The notes: a model not told the origin generated them from the letters alone. Shown: positions 1 to 5,633, counted from the first letter of the stretch. The stretch is 6,712 bases of DNA from Oscillospiraceae bacterium (GCA_017549325.1 JAFYVA010000101.1:1-6712); one strand, 5' to 3'. Numbers and translations are program-made.

Positions 1-1
1 C

Positions 2-151
2 CGCATCGGCGGCTTCTGCTTCACCCTTGCAGGATTGATCGTGCTGGTGTCGGCCTTCTTCGGCATTATGTGGCTGCCTCTGGCCGCGCTGGCACTGGCC
101 GCTATCGTGCCCACGGTGGCGTCCTACCTCTACTACAAGAAGCATTCCTGA
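2..151 (+). CDS. Small membrane protein, C-terminal part (5' end outside window)
   Basis: An open frame enters from the left edge and ends at TGA 149-151, leaving the last 49 residues. They form two hydrophobic stretches, about residues 5-24 (FCFTLAGLIVLVSAFFGIMW) and 25-44, followed by a basic tail (YYKKHS). This looks like the end of a small multi-pass membrane protein. The pattern of two C-terminal helices and a YxxYKK-like tail resembles DUF3784/SdpI-type proteins, but the fragment is too short to be sure. The next gene starts 10 bases after the stop, so the two are probably co-transcribed. The ribosome site of that gene overlaps this stop codon. Function is not known from this fragment. 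Confidence 0.6.
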   Translation, partial: RIGGFCFTLAGLIVLVSAFFGIMWLPLAALALAAIVPTVASYLYYKKHS

Positions 152-161
152 GGTGGAACAG

Positions 162-920
162 ATGAAGGCTTTTCTCAAAAACTATGGGAAAACTCTCCTC
201 TTCTTCGCTGTCATCGGTCTTGTGGGCGGCTTCGGCGTGGGCTTTTACCTGTTGGACGCCTATCCCGAGGACATGGTGCAGGAGATGCTGGCACAGGGGA
301 TGACGCCTCTGCTGCTGGCACTGGTGACGGCGGTGCAGTCTGCCGGTTACGGTCTGGTGCTGGGCGCGGCGGGCATCTGGCTGGGTAAAAAGACCGGTCT
401 GTGGCGCGACGAGCGCACCATCACCCGCACCCCCCTCCTCCGGGCGGTGGCCGTGTCCGTCATCGGCGGCATGGCGCTGATTTTACCCGACATTTTCTAC
501 TTCGGCAAGCACATCGGGGCCATCGCTGAGAGCTATGCCGCAAAGCCCACCGTTCCCTACCTGATCGCCACCGTCACCTACGGCGCGGTGATCGAGGAGA
601 TCCTGCTGCGCCTCTTTGTCATGTCGCTGGTCGCCTTCCTGCTGTGGAAGGTCTTTGCCCGCAGGCAGGAGACGCCCTCTGCAGGGATCCTCATAGCCGC
701 CAACATCATCGCAGCACTCCTCTTCGCCGCGGGGCATCTGCCCACCACCTTTGTGATGCTGGGCGACTCGGCGCTGATCATCTTCCGCTGTTTTCTACTC
801 AACGGCGTGTTTGGTCTGGCCTTCGGCCGGCTGTACCGCAAGTTCGGTCTGCGCTACGCTATGATCGCCCACGGGGGCTGCCACATTGTCAGCAAGTTGA
901 TCTGGATCCTGTTCCTATAA
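162..920 (+). CDS. CPBP family intramembrane metalloprotease (CAAX protease/Abi-like)
   Basis: A 252-residue, highly hydrophobic multi-pass membrane protein. It carries the three conserved motifs of the CPBP (CAAX protease and bacteriocin-processing) family: EExxxR at E145-E146 to R150 (IEEILLR), FxxxH at F188-H192 (FAAGH), and a late histidine motif with H237 and H241 (AHGGCH). In this family the glutamates and histidines form the metal site of an intramembrane endopeptidase. Bacterial members are linked to peptide maturation or self-immunity, but the substrate here is unknown. I start at ATG 162 because the GAGGTGG ribosome site (150-156) ends 5 bases before it; a GTG at 153 lies inside that site and would add only three residues. 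It follows the small membrane protein gene closely and is ended by the terminator at 933-967. Confidence 0.85.
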   Translation: MKAFLKNYGKTLLFFAVIGLVGGFGVGFYLLDAYPEDMVQEMLAQGMTPLLLALVTAVQSAGYGLVLGAAGIWLGKKTGLWRDERTITRTPLLRAVAVSVIGGMALILPDIFYFGKHIGAIAESYAAKPTVPYLIATVTYGAVIEEILLRLFVMSLVAFLLWKVFARRQETPSAGILIAANIIAALLFAAGHLPTTFVMLGDSALIIFRCFLLNGVFGLAFGRLYRKFGLRYAMIAHGGCHIVSKLIWILFL

Positions 921-932
921 GCACTCTGCCGG

Positions 933-967
933 AAAAGGCGGCGGGACGCAGAGCCCGCCGCCTTTTT
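933..967 (+). terminator. Rho-independent terminator after CPBP gene
   Basis: A perfect 9-bp GC stem (GGCGGCGGG 937-945 pairing with CCCGCCGCC 954-962) has an 8-base loop and a run of five T (963-967). Upstream A residues (933-936) pair with the T run, so it could also work in the reverse direction. It lies 12 bases after the stop codon. Confidence 0.9.
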
Positions 968-1004
968 GTGTGCTTTCACAAAAGGACCGTTCAAATTTTG
1001 TGAA
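964..1004. repeat. Three alternating TTTTGTG motifs (overlapping inverted repeats)
   Basis: TTTTGTG occurs at 964-970, its complement CACAAAA at 977-983, and TTTTGTG again at 996-1002. The second and third extend to a perfect 9-bp inverted repeat, TTCACAAAA (975-983) and TTTTGTGAA (996-1004), with a 12-base spacer. The array lies 20 bases upstream of the proposed -35 box of the psiE-like gene. It could be an operator or an RNA hairpin. The first copy shares the T run of the terminator, so part of the pattern may be coincidental. Confidence 0.45.
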
Positions 1005-1023
1005 TACTGCTTTTCGCCTTTAC

Positions 1024-1051
1024 TTGACTTCTCCGCGGCCACCATGATAAC
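1024..1051 (+). promoter_or_regulatory. Candidate sigma-A promoter for psiE-like gene
   Basis: A -35 box TTGACT (1024-1029, 5 of 6 to consensus) is followed after 16 bases by GATAAC (1046-1051, 4 of 6). Initiation would fall about 35 bases before the ATG. It sits between the preceding terminator and the gene, as expected for an independent unit. Confidence 0.5.
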
Positions 1052-1094
1052 ATGATTAAAAATATTAACACCCAAAGAGACATAGGAGAACATT

Positions 1095-1484
1095 ATGCAC
1101 GCCAAAGTGGAACATATTATTCGCAAGATTCTGACCATCGTGGAGGTGGTCCTGGCCGTGGTGACATTGATCGTCATGGTGGGTAATCTGGGTCTGGAGG
1201 CGTATAAGATCATCTTCACCCCTTACTTCCCCGATACCGAGTCCTTCCTGCACAACATTCTGGCCGTGGCCGTGGGTTTGGAGTTCGTGCGCATGCTGGT
1301 GGACATGACTCCTGCCAACATCCTCGAAGTGCTGACGGTGGCCATTGCCCGCCACATCATCATCAGTCACGAGGATCCCATCGGTCTGCTGATCGGTATC
1401 GTGTGTCTGGCCGGCATCTTCGCCGTGCGCCGCTTCCTCATCCGCCACAAGGACATGCAGGTGGAGCTGTCCAAGGCCGAGTAA
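1095..1484 (+). CDS. PsiE-like four-helix membrane protein
   Basis: A 129-residue protein with four predicted membrane segments (about residues 12-32, 50-70, 76-91 and 96-113) and a charged C-terminus. The order of segments, the ARHIIISHEDP sequence after the third helix (residues 85-95) and the length agree with the PsiE (phosphate-starvation-inducible E) family of inner-membrane proteins. Their molecular function is unknown. The family name comes from phosphate-regulated expression in Escherichia coli; I see no clear Pho box here, so no phosphate response is claimed. The start ATG is preceded by AGGAG (1084-1088) with a 6-base spacer. The gene stands alone between a promoter and a terminator. 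A generic small membrane protein is the alternative. Confidence 0.72.
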   Translation: MHAKVEHIIRKILTIVEVVLAVVTLIVMVGNLGLEAYKIIFTPYFPDTESFLHNILAVAVGLEFVRMLVDMTPANILEVLTVAIARHIIISHEDPIGLLIGIVCLAGIFAVRRFLIRHKDMQVELSKAE

Positions 1485-1503
1485 ACACCCTGTTTTATCT
1501 CCC

Positions 1504-1531
1504 GTCCCGCCCTTTTGGGCGGGACTTTTTT
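1504..1531 (+). terminator. Rho-independent terminator after psiE-like gene
   Basis: A perfect 9-bp stem, GTCCCGCCC (1504-1512) with GGGCGGGAC (1517-1525), a TTTT loop and six T (1526-1531), 19 bases after the stop codon. Confidence 0.93.
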
Positions 1532-1581
1532 CGTTTGCGGCTTTTCACGCAAGAATTCACTCCGCAGCAAAAATTGTATTT

Positions 1582-1611
1582 TAACGAAACAAGTTTTCGT
1601 TTCAATCGTTA
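1582..1611. repeat. Nested inverted repeats, possible operator or RNA hairpin
   Basis: AACGAAA (1583-1589) and TTTCGTT (1595-1601) form a 7-bp stem with a 5-base loop. An outer pair TAACGA (1582-1587) and TCGTTA (1606-1611) uses the same left arm, so the two structures exclude each other. No T run follows the short stem directly. It lies in the AT-rich gap, well upstream of the hydrogenase promoters. Confidence 0.35.
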
Positions 1612-1645
1612 GTTATTTGGCAAACGCTTCCTTCTTTGCCCGTTT

Positions 1646-1675
1646 TTGGCTCTATCCACCCATTTTCCGTATAAA
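1646..1675 (+). promoter_or_regulatory. Candidate distal promoter of the flavoprotein-hydA unit
   Basis: TTGGCT (1646-1651, 4 of 6 to the -35 consensus) and TATAAA (1670-1675, 5 of 6 to the -10 consensus) are 18 bases apart. Transcription from here would carry a leader of about 175 bases. AT-rich DNA yields such matches by chance, so support is moderate. Confidence 0.35.
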
Positions 1676-1764
1676 CGAATAAACAAAAGTTCTGCAATAT
1701 TTTTAACAACCCTTTCTGTGCTTTTGATAAAAAATCCTCACAAAAACAACTTTTTGCTATTCTA

Positions 1765-1793
1765 TTGACATCTGCCCCCAATTATGGCATCTT
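1765..1793 (+). promoter_or_regulatory. Candidate proximal promoter of the flavoprotein-hydA unit
   Basis: A perfect -35 box TTGACA (1765-1770) is followed at 17 bases by only a weak -10 match, CATCTT (1788-1793, 3 of 6). A perfect -35 with a poor -10 fits a promoter needing an activator, or chance. The seven bases TCTATTG over the -35 (1761-1767) also occur over the -35 of the hydC promoter. Confidence 0.4.
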
Positions 1794-1840
1794 ATTACAA
1801 AATCGTTTTTCCGTGTATCATTCATAACGCTTATATCGCA

Positions 1841-1848
1841 GAGAGGAG
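1841..1848 (+). promoter_or_regulatory. Ribosome binding site supporting a TTG start
   Basis: GAGAGGAG lies 9 bases before TTG 1858. No in-frame ATG or GTG lies at a suitable distance, so this site is the main reason for accepting the TTG initiator. Confidence 0.7.
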
Positions 1849-1857
1849 TGTTTTGTC

Positions 1858-3693
1858 TTGAGCAGACTTGACATCAAAAACCCCAGCCGATCCCAGACGG
1901 TACTGGAAAACCTGTACCGCGATGTGGAACGCCACATTGAGGCCAGCCCTCCCGGCCTGTGCCCGGTGGACATGTCTCACGCATTTTTGCAGATGTGCCA
2001 TGCACAAAGCTGCGGCAAATGTGTGCCCTGCCGCGTAGGTCTGGGCCAGCTCTCAAAGCTTATTGAGCAGGTGCTGGACGGCAAGGCAAGTCTGGCTACC
2101 CTGGACATCATCGAAAAGACAGCCCGCACCATCGTCAACACTGCCGACTGCGCCATCGGACGGGACGCCGCCCGTCTGGTGCTGGACGGTCTGGCCGGTT
2201 TCCGGGACGACTATGAAGAGCACATCCTCCACAACCGCTGCCTTGCAGGCCTGCAGATGCCGGTGCCCTGCGTGGCCCTGTGCCCCGCCGGCGTGGATGT
2301 GCCCGGCTACATGGCCCTGGTGGGCGAAGGACGGCTGGCCGACGCGGTGCGCCTGATCCGCAAGGACAACCCCATGCCCGTGGCCTGCGCCTATATCTGC
2401 GAACATCCCTGCGAGGCACGCTGCCGCCGCAGTATGATCGACGACGCCATCAATATGCGCGGTTTGAAGCGCTACGCCGTGGATCACGCCGGTGTGGTAC
2501 CCCAGCCGGCCAACGCCCCCGCCACCGGCAAGAAGGTGGCCATTATCGGCGGTGGTCCCAGCGGCCTGAGCTGCGCGTACTATCTGTCCCTGATGGGCCA
2601 CAGCGTCACCATCTATGAGGAAAAGGCCAAGCTGGGCGGCATGCTGCGCTACGGTATCCCCGCCTACCGCTTCCCCCGGGAAAAGCTGGACGAGGAGATC
2701 GAGTCCATCCTCTCCACCGGCATTGAGGTGCATACCGGCGTATCTGTGGGCCGCGACATCACCTTTGAGCAGCTGCAGAAGGACTATGACTGCCTGTACA
2801 TCGCCATCGGCGCGCATCAGGACAAAAAGACCGGCATTCCCGGCGAGGACAGCAAGAATGTGATGTCCGCCGTGGAGATGCTGCGGACCATCGGCGACGA
2901 TGTGATGCCCGACTTCACCGGCAAGCAGGTGGTGGTCATTGGCGGCGGCAACGTGGCCATGGACGTGACCCGCAGCTCCATCCGACTGGGCGCTGACAAG
3001 GTCACCTGCGTCTATCGCCGCCGCATCGCCGACATGACGGCTCTGCCCGACGAGATCAGCGGCGCGCTGGCTGAGGGTGCCGAGATCATGGATCTGGCCG
3101 CCCCCGTCCGCATTGAAGCCGATGAAAACGGCGTGGCCCGCGCCCTGTGGGTCCAGCCCCAGATCATCGGCGAAGTAGACAAGGCCGGCCGCCCCCGTCC
3201 CAACAAGGCCTCCCTCCCCGAGGTCCGTCTGGAGGCCGACATCATTGTGGTGGCCATCGGTCAGGGCATTGAGATCCAGGGCTTCACCCAGGCGGGCGTG
3301 CCCATCAAGCGCGGCACCTTCGTGGCCGACAGCGCCGCCGCCGTTGGCGATATGGACAGCGTCTTTGCCGGCGGCGACTGCGTCACCGGTCCTGCCAGCG
3401 CCATCCGCGCCATCGCCGCCGGTAAGGTGGCAGCCGCCAACATCGACGAGCACCTGGGCTTCCACCACGAGATCCGCGTGGACGTGGACGTCCCCACCCC
3501 CAAGCTGAACAACCGTCCCCCCCACGGACGCATCAACACCACCGAGCGCCCCGCCTGCGAGCGTAAGTGCGATTTCGAGGATATTGAGATCGGCCTGACG
3601 CAGGAAGGCGCCTGCACCGAGGCATCCCGCTGCCTGCGCTGCGACCACTTCGGTTACGGAATCTTTAAGGGAGGTAGAATCGACAAATGGTAA
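1858..3693 (+). CDS. NuoF-[4Fe-4S]/GltD-like NAD(P)H flavoprotein associated with hydrogenase
   Basis: A 611-residue iron-sulfur flavoprotein, probably cytoplasmic. Residues about 40-125 match the C-terminal [4Fe-4S] domain of NuoF: SCGKCVPCR with C52, C55 and C58, and C98 after 39 residues. The FMN/NADH domain of NuoF is absent. Residues about 135-195 resemble the N-terminal iron-sulfur domain of glutamate synthase small subunit/NfnB (C138, C142, C177, C181, C185, C189). An FAD Rossmann motif follows (GGGPSG, 231-236), then a nucleotide-binding Rossmann motif (GGGNVAMD, 362-369) with a VYRRR stretch (385-389), which in GltD-like enzymes suggests NADPH. A GGD FAD motif is at 505-507, and a C-terminal cysteine group (C567, C571, C586, C592, C595) ends in EASRCLRC. 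It resembles SfrB/NfnB-type oxidoreductases rather than true GltD, since no glutamate synthase large subunit is present. It overlaps hydA by 7 bases, so it may pass electrons between NAD(P)H and that hydrogenase (inference). Confidence 0.85.
   Translation: MSRLDIKNPSRSQTVLENLYRDVERHIEASPPGLCPVDMSHAFLQMCHAQSCGKCVPCRVGLGQLSKLIEQVLDGKASLATLDIIEKTARTIVNTADCAIGRDAARLVLDGLAGFRDDYEEHILHNRCLAGLQMPVPCVALCPAGVDVPGYMALVGEGRLADAVRLIRKDNPMPVACAYICEHPCEARCRRSMIDDAINMRGLKRYAVDHAGVVPQPANAPATGKKVAIIGGGPSGLSCAYYLSLMGHSVTIYEEKAKLGGMLRYGIPAYRFPREKLDEEIESILSTGIEVHTGVSVGRDITFEQLQKDYDCLYIAIGAHQDKKTGIPGEDSKNVMSAVEMLRTIGDDVMPDFTGKQVVVIGGGNVAMDVTRSSIRLGADKVTCVYRRRIADMTALPDEISGALAEGAEIMDLAAPVRIEADENGVARALWVQPQIIGEVDKAGRPRPNKASLPEVRLEADIIVVAIGQGIEIQGFTQAGVPIKRGTFVADSAAAVGDMDSVFAGGDCVTGPASAIRAIAAGKVAAANIDEHLGFHHEIRVDVDVPTPKLNNRPPHGRINTTERPACERKCDFEDIEIGLTQEGACTEASRCLRCDHFGYGIFKGGRIDKW
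3667..3674 (+). promoter_or_regulatory. hydA ribosome binding site inside the upstream gene
   Basis: AAGGGAGG lies within the last codons of the flavoprotein gene, 12 bases before the hydA ATG. That spacing is slightly long. With the ATGGTAA overlap of start and stop, it suggests translational coupling of the two proteins. Confidence 0.6.
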
Positions 3694-5423
3694 CGCTGAC
3701 GATCGACCGCAAGACGGTCACTGTGCCGGAAGGCACCACCATTCTGGACGCCGCCCGCTCCGTCCGGCTGGACATCCCCACGCTGTGCTACCTCAAGGAC
3801 CTCAACGAGATCGGCGCTTGCCGCATCTGCATTGTGGAGGTGGAGGGTCACGAGCGGCTGGTGCCCTCGTGCAACAACGTGGTCAGCGAGGGCATGGTGG
3901 TCTACACCAACTCCCCCCGCGTGCGCGAGGCACGGCGTGTCAACCTGCGCCTGCTGCTGAGCCAGCACGACACCAAGTGCACCCAGTGCACCCGCAGCGG
4001 CAACTGCACGCTGCAGGATCTGTGCAACGACTATAACCTGCTGGGCGACCACTATGTCAAGGATCTGCGGCCCGTGGCCGAGCATTTCAACACCCCCGTG
4101 ATCCGTCTGGAGAACCGCTGCATCAAGTGCATGCGCTGCATCCAGATCTGCGACAAGGTGCAGGGCATGAACATCTGGGACCTGATCGGTACCGGCGCGC
4201 GCACCAACGTGGGCGTGGCGGGCCACCGCTCGCTGGCCGATTCCGACTGCACCTTCTGCGGCCAGTGCATCACCCACTGCCCCGTGGGCGCGCTGCAGGA
4301 GCACGACGACACCGGCAAGGTGTTCGACGCCCTGGCCAACCCCAAGAAAATCACCATCGTGCAGGTGGCTCCCGCCGTCCGCGCCGCCTGGGCCGAGCAC
4401 TATCACCTCGACCCCAAGTTCGCCACGGCAGAGCGCATGGTGGCAGGTCTCAAGCACATGGGCTTTGACTATGTCTTTGACACCAACTTCACCGCCGACC
4501 TCACCATCATGGAGGAGGGCAGCGAGTTCATCCAGCGCTACACCCACCGCGACCGCTATACCTGGCCCATGTTCACCTCCTGCTGCCCCGGTTGGGTGCG
4601 CTTCCTCAAGGGCCAGTATCCCCGCTACATCGACAATCTCTCCACTGCCAAGAGCCCCCAGCAGATGTTCGGCGCCGTGGCCAAGAGCTACTTTGCCGAG
4701 AAGCTGGGCGTGGATCCCCACGACATCTTCGTGGTGTCCATCATGCCCTGCACCAGCAAGAAGAGCGAGGCAGCCTTGCCCACCATGAACGACGCCTGCG
4801 GCGACCGGGACGTGGACGTGGTGCTGACCACCCGGGAGATGGTGCGTATGTTCCGCGGTGAGCAGGTGGATCCCACCATGCTCGACGAGATCCCCTTCGA
4901 CAGTCCCCTGGGCAGCGGCACCGGTGCCGCCGTCATCTTCGGCGCCACCGGCGGCGTGATGGATGCGGCTCTGCGCAGCGCTTACTACCTGGTCACCGGC
5001 TCCAATCCCGATGCCGACGCCTTTACCGCCGTGCGCGGCATGGACGGCTGGAAGGAAGCTACCTTCTCCATCCCCGGCGCCGGCGATGTGCGGGTGGCCG
5101 TGGTCAGCGGCCTTGGCAACACCCGCCGTCTCATGAAGGCACTGGATGAGGGCCGCGTCAGCTACGACTTTGTGGAAGTGATGGCCTGTCCCGGCGGCTG
5201 TGCCGGCGGCGGCGGTCAGCCCATCCACGACGGCAAGGAGATGGCCGAGTACCGCGGCGGCGTGCTGTGGGGCCTGGACAAGAAGGCCGCCATCCGCTAC
5301 TCCCACGAGAACAGCGATGTGCTGGATCTCTACCGCGACTATCTCAAGGCGCCCTTGAGCCATACGGCACATCATCTCCTGCACACCGACCACCACGGTT
5401 GGAAGATGCCCAACGAAAAGTAA
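3687..5423 (+). CDS. hydA: [FeFe] hydrogenase catalytic subunit HydA
   Basis: A 578-residue cytoplasmic [FeFe] hydrogenase that interconverts H2 with protons and electrons. Domains in order: a NuoG-like [2Fe-2S] ferredoxin fold (C34, C45, C48, C62); a His-ligated [4Fe-4S] site (H94, C98, C101, C107); two [4Fe-4S] sites (C145, C148, C151, C155 and C188, C191, C194, C198); then the H-cluster domain. All three signatures are intact: TSCCPGW (C299, C300), MPCTSKKSE (C355) and EVMACPGGCAGGGGQP (C501, C505). The acidic residues E277 and E280, with R284, S319 and C299, match the known proton route of the Clostridium pasteurianum enzyme CpI. Length is close to CpI, and the extra C-terminal [2Fe-2S] domain of Thermotoga HydA is absent. 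The start ATG overlaps the upstream stop. Neighbouring hydC and hydB indicate an NAD-linked multimeric enzyme rather than a lone ferredoxin hydrogenase. Confidence 0.96.
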   Translation: MVTLTIDRKTVTVPEGTTILDAARSVRLDIPTLCYLKDLNEIGACRICIVEVEGHERLVPSCNNVVSEGMVVYTNSPRVREARRVNLRLLLSQHDTKCTQCTRSGNCTLQDLCNDYNLLGDHYVKDLRPVAEHFNTPVIRLENRCIKCMRCIQICDKVQGMNIWDLIGTGARTNVGVAGHRSLADSDCTFCGQCITHCPVGALQEHDDTGKVFDALANPKKITIVQVAPAVRAAWAEHYHLDPKFATAERMVAGLKHMGFDYVFDTNFTADLTIMEEGSEFIQRYTHRDRYTWPMFTSCCPGWVRFLKGQYPRYIDNLSTAKSPQQMFGAVAKSYFAEKLGVDPHDIFVVSIMPCTSKKSEAALPTMNDACGDRDVDVVLTTREMVRMFRGEQVDPTMLDEIPFDSPLGSGTGAAVIFGATGGVMDAALRSAYYLVTGSNPDADAFTAVRGMDGWKEATFSIPGAGDVRVAVVSGLGNTRRLMKALDEGRVSYDFVEVMACPGGCAGGGGQPIHDGKEMAEYRGGVLWGLDKKAAIRYSHENSDVLDLYRDYLKAPLSHTAHHLLHTDHHGWKMPNEK

Positions 5424-5436
5424 ATTTCCTGCTCCC

Positions 5437-5468
5437 AAGGGAGGCGGCGGCTGCCGCCTCCCTTTTTC
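5437..5468 (+). terminator. Strong Rho-independent terminator after hydA
   Basis: A perfect 12-bp stem, AAGGGAGGCGGC (5437-5448) with GCCGCCTCCCTT (5453-5464), a GGCT loop and a T run through 5467. It starts 13 bases after the hydA stop and should separate the two hydrogenase units. Confidence 0.95.
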
Positions 5469-5506
5469 TTAACAGTTTCTTGGCAATAGCTAAATAAGAC
5501 AAAAAA

Positions 5507-5516
5507 TTAACGTTAA
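5507..5516. repeat. TTAACGTTAA palindrome upstream of hydC promoter
   Basis: A perfect 10-bp palindrome in AT-rich DNA, 27 bases upstream of the proposed hydC -35 box. It could be a regulator site; no family is assigned. A nearby TTAACAG (5469-5475) resembles one half of the Rex consensus. Confidence 0.35.
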
Positions 5517-5523
5517 ATTTCCG

Positions 5524-5537
5524 ACAATATCTATTGT
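5524..5537. promoter_or_regulatory. Candidate operator overlapping the hydC -35 box
   Basis: ACAATA (5524-5529) and TATTGT (5532-5537) form a perfect 6-bp dyad around a 2-base centre. Its right arm covers the first four bases of the -35 hexamer, so a bound protein would be expected to affect RNA polymerase access. The regulator is not identified. Confidence 0.45.
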
Positions 5538-5562
5538 GCTTTCCCTTTACGGATGTTATAAT
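5534..5562 (+). promoter_or_regulatory. Extended -10 sigma-A promoter of hydC-hydB
   Basis: A perfect TATAAT (5557-5562) is preceded by TG and one base (TG 5554-5555), giving a full extended -10 element. A partial -35 box TTGTGC (5534-5539, 3 of 6) sits at the ideal 17-base spacing. Initiation near 5569 gives a leader of about 65 bases. This is the best promoter in the window. Confidence 0.82.
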
Positions 5563-5585
5563 ACAGGCGGTTTCATGGGAACACA

Positions 5586-5602
5586 GCGGAGCCGGGCTCC
5601 GC
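5586..5602 (+). other. 5' leader hairpin of the hydC transcript
   Basis: GCGGAGC (5586-5592) and GCTCCGC (5596-5602) form a perfect 7-bp stem with a CGG loop. It lies about 17 bases into the predicted transcript and 16 bases before the ribosome site. No T run follows, so it is not a terminator; it may stabilise the mRNA 5' end. Confidence 0.45.
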
Positions 5603-5633
5603 AGTACAATACACTGTTAAGGAGAGAAGCACC

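Larger units (their letters stand above)
1532..1857. other. AT-rich intergenic region upstream of the hydrogenase unit
   Basis: No convincing gene lies in these 326 bases; they are much richer in A/T than the flanking coding DNA. Visible elements are small inverted repeats at 1582-1611, a possible distal promoter (1646-1675), a Rex-like half-site TTAACAA (1703-1709), a perfect -35 box TTGACA (1765-1770) and the ribosome site of the following gene (1841-1848). The octamer TTTTCCGT occurs twice (1663-1670 and 1807-1814). The region probably controls the flavoprotein-hydA unit. If the distal promoter is used, the leader would be about 175 bases long. Confidence 0.6.

Noticed and set aside
153..161. 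GTG start for the CPBP protease
   Set aside because: The GTG is part of the GAGGTGG ribosome site that is correctly spaced for ATG 162.
644..1003. Forward open frame overlapping the end of the CPBP gene and its terminator
   Set aside because: It reads another frame of the CPBP gene, runs through the terminator, and its translation has no hydrophobic or domain pattern.
1618..1632. Catabolite-control (cre)-like site TGGCAAACGCTTCCT
   Set aside because: It fits the loose consensus with one mismatch, but that mismatch is in the usually essential TG, and it lies far from the proximal promoter.
1692..1709. Complete Rex operator ending in TTAACAA
   Set aside because: The right half is perfect, but the left half CTGCAAT matches only 3 of 7 positions, so only a half-site is reported.
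2053..3648. Very long reverse-strand open frame opposite the flavoprotein gene
   Set aside because: It lies wholly inside a gene with clear cofactor motifs. Its alanine-, glycine-, histidine-rich translation is what GC-rich codon bias gives on the opposite strand, and no domain is recognisable.
1858..3693. Glutamate synthase small subunit (GltD)
   Set aside because: The NuoF-type cluster domain at the N-terminus, the linkage to hydA and the lack of a glutamate synthase large subunit nearby argue against ammonia assimilation.
3654..5438. 594-residue reverse-strand open frame opposite hydA
   Set aside because: Same cause: a shadow of a strongly supported hydrogenase gene, with low-complexity His/Gly/Ala/Val content. 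It also starts inside the terminator stem.
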